A stretch of 64,000 bases of DNA from Acanthosepion pharaonis (lineage: Eukaryota > Mollusca > Cephalopoda > Sepiida > Sepiidae). The notes beneath the pieces were generated by a model. That model was not told the DNA's origin, did no database searches, and saw only the letters and a program-made list of their open reading frames with translations. Position 1 is the first letter of the stretch; each line of letters opens with the position of its first letter. Shown piece by piece: positions 48,401 through 60,383 of the stretch. Where the stretch lies: contig CAHIKZ030004553.1 in the NCBI GenBank assembly GCA_903632075.3, positions 62,001 to 126,000 on the forward strand, given 5' to 3'. Both the position numbers and the translations under genes were made by a program.

Positions 48401-51400
48401 TATTTAGGGATTACAGAAAATATTTGGTGTAAGCATTCTGAATCCAGGAGGTATCTCAGATAAACATACACCCAACCAATTTTTTTAAAAAGGTACCAGA
48501 TTATGTCTATGAAAAAAAGAATTTGTTAAAATTGTTAATAATGTTTAAATTGAAGTAAAAAGAAAACACAAAAAAAGTGAAATACAACACCAAGGCAAGA
48601 TGCAGATGCAGGAAATTTTAATCATTGAAGAGATGAATGCCAAAGTAGGAAAAAGAAAGATGGTGAAATAGATAGCAAGTTTGGACTAGGAACCCATAAA
48701 GGCCCATTGGTAGACAGCAAATGACTAGATAATAGCCAAAACCTGGTTTCAAAAATATCTAAAATGTTTATGGAGATGCAGAAACCCAGGAAGATAATCT
48801 AAGAACCAAATCAACTACATAACAGAATGCAGTTTTATCTTGTAAAACATCACCAAGTGCCAATTGTGAGAGTGACCACCTTCCATTGATATATGTAACC
48901 TTAGAGTGAAACTACGTAAGTGGAAGAGGGACAAAAGAGCACCTAAATTCCAATATGACAAACTCCTGAACAAGCCAAATTGCTAAAAGATGTATGCTGA
49001 CAGTGTTAAAAGCAAATACAATGAGATAAATGAGAATGGAAATTCAAAGGGGGGGGCATATTAAAGGAAGCCTAAATGAAATTATCCCAAAGAAAACTAG
49101 ACAAGGAAAAAAAGAAATGGATGACATTTATAACTTGATGAAAAAGAGACAGCAAACAAAACCAAAGTATGGTATGGAATATGCAAACAAGCAAAAAAGA
49201 AATGGCACAAAAATATGGAAGGGCCAGAAATATTAAAATATGTAGTGAAATCAACACTGGCCAAATTGAACAGAAACAAAGCAGCAGGACCAGATGGAAT
49301 TGTAATAGAGATGCTGGCAGCCTTAGAGGATTTTGGCATAGAAATAAGAAATTTAAATCTATATGACAGTGGTGATATATTAGAAGACCTAAGGAGGTTT
49401 ATTTTCATAGCACTACCTAAGAAGCCAGGTGCAAACAAATGTGAAAAATCAGTTTAATGAGACACATAACAAAACTTATTTGAATTCTGATGAATAGTGT
49501 GCATACCAGAATTAGATCAGAAATAGGACAAGAACAGTGAAGTTTTGTTTAAGACACTGGAACAAAGAATGCAATGTTTCTGCTCAGAATGAGCAATACA
49601 AATTCAGAAGGATGTATACCTATATTTTATAGATTATGCAAAAGTATTTGATAAAGTACGTCACAAAGAACTTGAACTGCTAGGTAAGCTTGATTTATTT
49701 GGGAAGGATATTAGAATAATTCAGAACATGTACTGGCAGCATGACTTCAATAAGTACACAAAAAAGGGCCATAAAACAAGGATATGTCTTCTCACAGGAT
49801 TTATTTAACCTCTACAGTGAGGTAATTCTAATTAGTCCTACCAATTTTCATTATTGGCAGCCACAATCTTAAAACAGAACTGATAGCAAAGAAAGGAAAT
49901 AACAGGAACTACAGAAGGTAGTAAAGGAAAAGGAGAAGAAAAGATTAACCATCAATTGTAAGAAGAAAGAAGCTAAGCAAAGTATTAAGAAGCAGGAAAA
50001 TTTCATTAGAAACAAAGAAAAGAGTACTGAACTGTTATCTAATATGAATCCACCTATATGGTAATGAATGCTGGACAATCTCATCACTGATGAAAAAAGA
50101 CTTTAGACAACAGAAATGTGATTCTACAGAAGTATGCTGAGAATCCCATTGTTATAATGGAACATACCTATTCTATTGTTAATAGACTCTCCCACCTATA
50201 ATAAATAGGAGTAGTAGCAGTCACTAAGTCGCTCAGTGAGTTGGTCAGTCAGTCGAGATTTCTCTGCGTCATTACCTATTATATCAAGTTCCTAACGTTT
50301 TGTACGTCGAACCTATTTTAGAACCGACTTAGTGAAATACAAGCCTCCACTGTGAAACTACTCTACAACACCCATGGACTAAACATGGGAGCAACAATGT
50401 AATTTTATGGAAAATGGAAACAAAAAGGACACTTGGAATCAGAAACAGACAATTGAAATTTCTAGGTCACATAATGAGGAAAGCGGTTTTGGAGAATTTG
50501 ACACTCACTGGAAAATGAGAAAGACAGAGGAAATAAATAAATCGGCTCCTGAATGAGCTTTTGTAATTGGAGGGCAGAACAGGGATTAGGAGAGATAGCA
50601 AAAAGACACAAAGAACAGGAAGTTGTAGAAAACCACAATTGTCCACATTTCTGAAGAAACATTCACATAGAAGACGGTTGGCTTTGGTGTACAGTTCTAT
50701 TATGTCACAAAATGTTAATTTTCTGTGTTGAAATAATTTCGTAAACTATTGATATCAATTCCTGATTCATTGTTTTAGTCTCTTCTAAAGCATGCAACAA
50801 CTTTGTGACAAATGGCTTCTGTAAAACTTTGAAAATTATCTTGCTGTTTTTTCACAAGTAAATATTAAAGTAAAAAAAATTCAAACGTTTTCTTATAGCT
50901 CCCACCAGCCCCTCGAAAATCTGGGGGTCCACCAGCTCAACCTTCATGTCCCCAGATGCCATATGCAGGAGCTCCACCACCTCCAGGTTATGCAGCAGGT
51001 AAACTCAATCCAAGTATTTTCTTTTCCATATATTCTGCTGAAAAATTATTGTATCAAAACTGAGGTTAAGAAACTTTCTGCTTCGTCAGTGTAAAATGGA
51101 TAGTTTTATAGTGCAGTGTGAGTAAAAATCATTGTTTTGTAATTTGTCAACTTCTCAGAACAAAATTCTGTAGTTGTAATTTTTGTTCGTTCAAAAAGAA
51201 AAGATTTAAATTCTAAATGAAACGCTTTTTGAAAATACTTTGTAATAATGTCGTTGAGAAAGAATCCAATTCCTCTTCACCTTCACATCTAGCTTTGGGC
51301 AAAATAGTAGGGCACACTAAGCCTTGATAGTACAACCAGTCTGAGAGGACAGTTCTGAAGAGAGATACCCTTGCTGCTGCCCCACTACAATGGGTTATGC

Positions 51401-53426
51401 AAGGCATACTTTAAAAATCTAGTTTTTCTCTGTTGGAGTTTGATTTCAATTGCTTGTAAGAATATGATTTCCACATCCTATCTTTTGAAAGAAGTTGATA
51501 AGAAAATGAAGATTAGAGACATTTACATTATTTACATTATTCAGACTATTGTCCTCATCTTTATCGCCATATTTATTACAACGTTTCGGCCGTTGTACGC
51601 TCTGGCCTTCTTCAGGTGGTTGGAATGTCAAACTGAACCCTTTATTTTGCTCATTGAAGTAGACTGTTCCAGTTCCACTTGCCATGTTTAATGGATGTCA
51701 GTTATTGCTTGTTAATTCCCCTCTTGCGACATACCAACGTTTTATGCATTAGTCATGTTAGTGGCAATCCATGCATATTTTAATTCAGAAAAATTGTTCA
51801 GCTAATTTGAAATTTATTTTTACAAACATCCAGTATGGTAATCAATTAAGGCCTTTATATTTTTATACTGATCAGATTTTTAGAATCAGGTTAGCCCACT
51901 GTCAAAGTCAGGAATATACCGTATTCTATGGAAGATATAAAAAAAAAAGTATGTGCTGACTGTCCTGTTTGTTCAAAATGGAAACCATGTTTCTACCAAC
52001 CTGAAAAAGTTCACCTGATAAAGACTACACAACCAATGGAAAGAATCAGAATAGATTTTTAGGGACCTCTTAACTAGCAGAACCGTTATATTTCAATGGT
52101 AATAAATGAGTATTCTTGGTTTCCTTTTGCTTGGCCCAATATGATAACTAATGTGGTAATTAAATGCTTAACTCAGATTTTTACCATGTTCGTAACTCCT
52201 TCCTACATCCACTCCGACAGGGGTTCCTCTTTTCTATCTAAAGAACTTAGTTCAGTTTCTTATTAGATGAATATATTTACTTCAATGTCTGAAGACAATT
52301 GAACATAAGTAGAAAAAGGGAAAACTTTGAATAATGATGTAGTTGCAAGTCCTTGTCCTAATCCTATGAAAAATCTTGAGTAAAATTTCACAAGCAGAAT
52401 AAACACCTTAAATCTTGTTGTTTGTCTACATGATAAATATACTAAGAATGTATTGTATCAGTAAGCAAATGCTTAGATAAGGCATTGTATTATTTAAATG
52501 AGTATCATCATCATTATTGTTTGGCTGATATGTTCTCCAGCCCACCTCAGGTTCCAACTTGATAGTTACATTTTAAAATCTGAAGATACAAAATATTTTT
52601 TCACATGAGAAATTTCTTTTGATCAAAACAAATGACTTATGCAATAATGGACTCATGTTAATTTTAAATTTCAGCTAATTTGAAATTTATTTTTACTGAC
52701 AAATATCTGGTATGGCTATGAACAATATGGTAACCAATTTAGACCCAACATTTAAATGCTGATCAGATTTTATTATGCAAGTTAATGTTTTAGCAATAAA
52801 ACTGGTATTGACCAATTGATGATGGGAAAATTTTCTAGATGTATTGATGTTGAATATTAATATATTAAGTTTCTACTGTGCGTAAAATGGGAGTTGTTTT
52901 TTCTATTTATTAAATAATAAATTCATCCCTTATAGAATTATTACACCATTGGATTTTATGATGACCATGAATAGTTCCACAATAAAGTTGGTATTGACAA
53001 ATAAATATACTAGATGAATTTCAAATATGTGTCTTAAAAGAAATTATTACAGTAAACCTTGGATATAGTTATCTTCCTTTCTCAGGAACTCTCTAAAAAG
53101 AGATAATTTAATACTTCTTTATTTATTTTATTTATATATTTTTTTGCTATAAATTCAGTTGGTAAATAAACTTGTTACGTTGTAGATCTCTTGTATCAGT
53201 CTCCCTTCCTATATACTTTTTGTCATTATAATATGTTGACTTACCACTACAACCCGACAAGCTATGACCACAACTCTTAAAAGAAATATTTACAATATTG
53301 ATGGTGGGAGGTTTTATATGTAATTTTAGGGCTGCCAATCACATAAATAAATATACAGTTGAACCTACAAAACTTGATTTTTTAAAAATATTTCCATTAA
53401 AAGGATGTATTTTTTAAACCCAAACT

Positions 53427-53479
<53 letters not shown>

Positions 53480-56400
53480 AACAGTAAAAGAAAAATACAT
53501 GAGCTATATAGAGAAAACCTAAATTTTATTGAAGTATTATTATCCATATCTTATAGGGCAGAAATGAATGATACAGAAAGAGGTTTGAGTTTTCTCCCTT
53601 ACATTAGAGAGTTCTCCACTTCCTTTAAAATGAATGTAAAAAGGCTTCAGGATTGAAATTAAACAAAAGGGAGCATTTGAAATATTCATTATTTCTCAAC
53701 AGAGGAAAATCTCATATTTTGCAAAAAGTATAAATAATTTCAGTCTTATAATAATATAGTTGTTATTTATTTTTTAATTTCAGCTATTGAAAGTTTTCCA
53801 TGGATCATAGGATATAACCCCAAGAGAAATCTGATACTGTAAATATATTGCGCAATACGAATACAAATTTGGAATATTACAAAAGGGCTGATCAGAGAAA
53901 AATACAAAATATTGGCAAGATATAAACAAGAAAAAAATGTTGGGGTGGGAATAATAACTTACATGTTCTGCAGAGGAGGAGAACCAAGTTGTATCTTGCC
54001 TACCTGGATCAAATTCACATTCTATGGAATGCAGAAAACATGGTTTAAGCATGATGTGGGACACATGGTTTGATTCATGTGTCTGGATGTATAAAAAGCT
54101 GTATGGGCTCTGAGGCAGATAAATAGACAGGACAATAGACAGTGGGGGAGGTGTCTAATGTGACAGATTGCAGTGCTGGAATTTGTGAGCTGCTTTGGGT
54201 CCTGTCACTAGATCTAACCAACACTTTTATTCACTGTGCCATGTGTCCTTGAGGACATCTGTGTATGAATTTCTGGTTATTATAAACCTAATGTCTACAG
54301 CAATCATTTTTTACCAGAGCACATATTACAATTTTTTACCATATTGTGTTCATTTCTATGCTTGGTCGGCTCAGGAGATTTTTGTGGCCTGGCATATGTG
54401 CTGATCCCTTAAGTTTATGAATTTTCCAATGGTATTTTTTGTCTATGATCTCAACCTGATCCCACAGAGGGCAGTGGTCCTTTTCTCTCCATATGTGGTC
54501 AACCATACCTGATTTTCCCACTTCCCCTCGTGTTACAGCTTTCTGGTGTTCTTGAAGCCTTAGCTTAAGGGGATGGCCTGTCTCCCCTTTATATTTCTTT
54601 CCGCAGCTGCACGGGATAGCATAAACACAGCCTTTAGTCATGTTCTCCTCTAGTGGGGGGGGTCTTACTGGGGAGAGATATCTGTAAAGTGTCATCCAGC
54701 TTTTGAAGGTTGTCCTGATGTTATATGGACCACAGATCCTTTTATTTTCTTTGTAATAAATATGGCAACAAAGATGAGGACAATAGTCTGAATAATGTAA
54801 ATAGTGTACATAATACCTCATCTCAGAAATATAGACAGATACTGAATGTAAACCTACATTGGATGAACTTGGTGGCTGGGTCCATCATGGAAATAGACAA
54901 CCAACATAGTTTAGAAGACAACAGTGGGGATGTAGAGTAATATTTTGGGTTAGTTTTGTAGGCAGTATAGGTCACTTCAAAGTTGATGATAGCAAGATGA
55001 ATTCAGAGAATTATTGCAGGTTCTTAGTAAAAACATTTTTAAATGGTAGACATCACAATGAAGAATTTTTATGCTAATAAGTATATTCATACCAGACAGT
55101 GTTCCTTCACATTATATAAAATTGACTATTACTCACCTTGGCAGAAAAAAAAAATTAAAAGGCACTAAATTAAAAGAATTGGTATTAGCCTCTTCAATCT
55201 AATAGAGAACTTGTGTTCTATTATTAAAAGAGATCTATATGGGAATGGAAAACAATATTAAAGCAAAGATCTTGTGGAAGCAATAGAGATTACAGTAAGT
55301 AATGTTAAAGTCAAAAATGTTAATAAAGTCAATGATTGAAAGATTAATGAAGGTTATAGAATGTCAAGGAGCCAATATTAATATATAAAATACTAAAATA
55401 ATAATTTATTCAATTATCTTGGATATTGTGTTAATGAAATATATATTTCTATAGCTTATATATTTTGAGTTTATTTATAAATAAAAAAAAAACTTGTTGC
55501 ACTTTGCATAATAAAATGATGACACTCACAAAACAATTTATTGTCAGTAATTTAAATATTATAAACTGCAAGAGGGTTGCTAAAAATACACATTTGTCAA
55601 CTGTTATTTCCAGTATTTTAAGTTGGAAATAGCCTACTACTGCTTTGGAACGAAGCTAAACTTTCGTTTGTCACAATTTTTTGTAAACAAAAATGACCAC
55701 ATCTGCATTCAATGAAGCCTTTATTCAGGACTTTTTCTTTGATCCGGACTCTGATGATGATTTTGAAGGCTTTCCTCAAGAGGATGTTGATGGTGAAGTG
55801 GTCGCAGATAAAAATGATAATGACACTAGTGACGGGGAGGAAAGCTATGATGACCACTAGGAGCAGCTATTATCATACATGGCTGACTAATTTTATGGAC
55901 GCTACTGGCCCCATGGATGTGCCTGATAACCTTCCTGAAGTTGAATTATTTTGTCTGTTTACAAATGATGAAATAATAACTTTATTTGTCAACATTTTAC
56001 ATTACTCAAGTCACTCTCTCTGTTACTGAGTAATGAATATATGAAATTTATACAAGACAGTGTTGACAACTTCTCATTCTGACTCAGTAATGTAAATCTG
56101 ACCAAATGACCAATCATCAGATTTTTACCCAATCAATGGACACCTGATGATGGCCAAAAGGTACTGGGTCGAAACATGTCAATAATAACATCCATATCTA
56201 CCAAGATGCAAAAAATAATTTAAAATAATTCAAGTATATTAATAATTCCTCATCTCTGAAATGAAATACTAAAGAAAAAAATTTTACCTAATCTGGGTCA
56301 AGAATTTTTATTTCTCACTGATACCAGCTCTGGATTTTAAGACGGGCTAGGTCATCCTGACTTGGAAAATTGATGCCACACTGTTTTCCCTCCTGCTCAT

Positions 56401-58087
56401 TGAGGCTTTATGCTTTGTGTGTATGTTTTATTTTTGATATTTTTAAAATTTTGTTTTGCCTTTTGTCTAATTTACTCAATTTATATTCTTCTAGGTGCAC
56501 TAAATGCAACAGCACCCCCACCTTACACACAGCAAGTCCCACCACCACCATATGCACATCATGCTGCACCTTACCCCCAGCAGGCTCCCTACCCACAACA
56601 ACCATATCCTCAGCAACCTTATCCACAACAGCCATATCCACAGCAGCCAGGATATCCGCAGCAACCATATTATCCTCAACAGCGTAAGTAAATTCTCAAC
56701 ATACTTCTGCTACTCAATTCCAGTGTTTGCTTGAAAATAAATGACTAATCAATTTAGTCATAATTAGTAGATTTTTTTCCCTGCTGTCTTTTTTATTTGC
56801 TCTATTTTGTTAGTTTTGGTTTATCTCCATTCCTTCCTTGTTCTTGATAATTATCTCGTCTTAATTGTTCCTTTTTACTTTTTGCATTTTGGTTAATCAA
56901 TCTATTTGTCTAAACATCCTGCATTTTTAGCAGCTGATTGGTTTTAAAGAGCTACTCACTTTTTGCACTTGAGTTTGTAATTCCATTCTTTGATTAATCA
57001 GATGCAGAGTAGTCAAATCTTGTGTTGTCATTTCATTATCTCAGCATTTGATTGGCCAGTTAATCTAGCTCCTCCTCCTTCCTGCTTACACTCAATTGAT
57101 GCAACTATTTTCTATTGGTCTATTTATTCCACTCAATTCCTTTTGTTTGTTATTTTGTTCAGCACCTGGTGTCCTTAAACTGATAGAGATCACAATTCTA
57201 TGATCGTCCAATTGAACTTTCTTCTTTTTCTATTGCATTGTTTCCCTTTTCCACTGAAAGGGCCAAGTTATGGCTTCTCCTCTGGTCCTGACTTTGATCG
57301 CCATGATTATGGCTATGCTCGCAGAGAGCCTAGTTATGGTATCCCACAAGCATCATATCAACAACGGTCAGGTGAGATTATCTTTGCACAGAGTTATAAT
57401 TGTGTGATAATCACTTGTTATAGATGTATAGTCTTCCATAAGTCAAAAAGAGTTCCAGTTCTTGCTGCCTGATTCTCCTAACATGAAACAAAAATCATTT
57501 TTGAATAAAGTAAGTTATAAAAAGTGTAATATTATATAGTGTAAATGTTACATTTATTTGGATTATATTAAAAATGTGACTAGCATAACTAAAAATTCTG
57601 AATTATGACATTTACTAGATCAAAAAAACTTTCTCAATAAAAAGATAACAGATGTAGATATGTGAAAAAGATTTTCTTCATCAAGTTAGCTTCTGACTGA
57701 GAGTGTAAAAAAAAAAAAAAAATAGAATAAAACAATAAAATGTATATGGGAAAATTATATCTAATTTTACTTAATTCTATCAATATTTAACTGCATGTTT
57801 GTGTTTCTTGGGTGGTGGCTGCTTCACACTACTCTTCATGCTTGTAATAATAATGGTAGTTGCTGTTCACAAATACAGATGAAAAATGGAAGCGACTTAA
57901 TTTTAAGTGTCTGAGGATTTTTTTTTTTTTTTAGTTGTTTGTCATGTTTTTAATAAGATCCAATTAACATAACCTTTACACTACATGTAACTCTGACAGA
58001 TATTGAGCACTGTATTCAAAAGTCCACAATAACTTGCATTTAATTGGAATTACATTTCAAGTAAATAATTGTTTATTTACACACACA

Positions 58088-58149
<62 letters not shown>

Positions 58150-59359
58150 CATATTTCTTCAAAATGAGCTGTGGACAATTTTTGATGGAATTTCCTCCTT
58201 ATTTGAAAAGAGTTATTTGTAATTGGGAAAAGTTGATCAATAAGATTTATCAACACAAAACGTCTGTTATCTTTAATAACATTTGCCTTAAAGAACATTT
58301 GCTGCCTAAATACACTGTTAAGTGTACAATCCAAGATACAATCCAAAAATTCTTTTACAAACTTTGGGGTGGGTTTTTGACACTAAAACATAGTAAAATG
58401 TCCATATAAAATATGTCCAAAAGGCCATCATTGTACTTTAACAGCAACTCATAACAAAGGTTCAAAATGTGCTCTGCTTGCTTCTATGCACTCATGCACC
58501 CATCAGATCATTGACCAGCAGGCCCTTTCAAATACTCCCACATGATTTTGCAGGCCCCCATGACATATTGATAAAGTGTCACTGCATTATTAATGTCTGC
58601 TGCATGAACCAATCGTTTTAGGTTGTCCCACAAATAAAAATCCAAGGGATTGAGGCCAGGGGGAACATGCAGGCCATGGAGCCGGTCCTCCCCTACCTAT
58701 CCATCTTTCAGGGTAGATGTCAGCCAGTGCATTGTGATCAATGTGACTAAAATGTACTGAAGCCCCCTCATTCATGAACCACAAAAATCTTCATATTAGC
58801 AGGGGTACATCCTCTAGCAGGTCTGGGAGTGTGTTCGAAATAAAGTAGACAGCTCCTGTAAGACATCCAGGGAGAACATATGAACCTAACAGATAGTCAA
58901 CTACAATTCCAGCCCACACATTAATTGTAAACTGATGCTGGTTTTTAGCCTCTATTGTACTATGAGGATTCTGACAGCAGCAAAGGTTGGATGACTAAGT
59001 TGCCTTTTGGTCTGGAAATGCAATCTGATACACCCGTGCTGTCTCGCGTCCATTACTATTTGTGTGGCCATATGTAAAAATCATATCTGTCTGCTCACAA
59101 TATGAATATCTTGCCATTGTTAAATAGAACACTTCTCAGTTAATTCATTACTACACACATTAAACTTTGTAGACAGACTAGCCACAAATGTACACAAATA
59201 ACAAATGTAACTTAGTCTACATGGCAACACAGTGCCATCTACTGTAAACTTTCTTTAAACTTAACTCAAAAATGAAAGATTTGTGGACATATGTTTATAT
59301 GAACTTTTGTCCTTGTTTTGGTTCCGCCCCCAAAGTTTGTAAAAATATTTTTGATAAAC

Positions 59360-59402
<43 letters not shown>

Positions 59403-60101
59403 AGTTTTATGGTGTGCTATATTTATGGGATAAAGTGCTCAATATCAGAGATATATGTAAATATAAATATAAAAGTGAACATTGAAGTCAACACTCAGAG
59501 GTGACAGGCTGTTTCATGCTGAATGCACTTGTCAGGTGGCCTGACAATTGCGTCCAGCATGAAACAGCTTGTCACCTCTGAGTGTTGACTTCAATGTTCA
59601 CTTATATATATTTTTTTTTTACTCTGAATTACTGAAGTATTCAAGTATGGATATGAATAAGCACTTCTGCCAGAAATCAGAGTGTACTTACTTTTCCTTT
59701 AAGCTGAGATTGAAGTGCAGTATTTATTCTTCCTCAGCTGTGTCCTTATTCTCCAAGTGAGACATGTTATAGTGTTCTTGTCTTCAGGCAGAATGCGGCA
59801 TATAATGTAAGTTGATCCTTATCTTGGAGATTCTGATTCAAGGGAGGAGTAGTATTCTGTTGCCTGCTTAACACAAGATGTCCTTGGCCCACATGTAAGC
59901 GTCTCATATGAAAATGTGTCCTGACACTATCAGAGAATTGGTAAATAGCAGGCTGGAGTTATATTTGGGTTCCCCGTGAAAATAAAGTTGTACAGCACCT
60001 CGTTTTTCCAGAAGAATCAGCATCTTTTTCAAATTCAATTTGTCATTTCATTTGTCATTTATACTAATTGGCACTTTCTTGATTAAATTTTTTTATATCA
60101 T

Positions 60102-60142
<41 letters not shown>

Positions 60143-60352
60143 AAATATTGTGTGTTTTGAAATCACAAAATAAGCAATAAACTAATTTTGTTGAACAAAC
60201 AAGTTATTTGAGTTAAGAAAAAGAAAGACTTTTAGCTAGCTGTCTATAATATATGCACAGTGGAGTAATGGATAGTGGTTCATATTAAGGAATCATAGAG
60301 CTGAGTTAGAATTCCGATAGGATCCATTACATTCACTTATGTGTTATATATA

Positions 60353-60383
<31 letters not shown>

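Noticed and set aside
49097..49438. 113-codon minus-strand ORF
   Set aside because: It is antisense to the LINE RT region, whose + strand reading contains KAAGPDG and explains the sequence.
56408..56668. 86-codon minus-strand ORF rich in Val/Ala
   Set aside because: It is antisense to the YPQQP exon; its openness follows from the Pro/Gln codons on the other strand.
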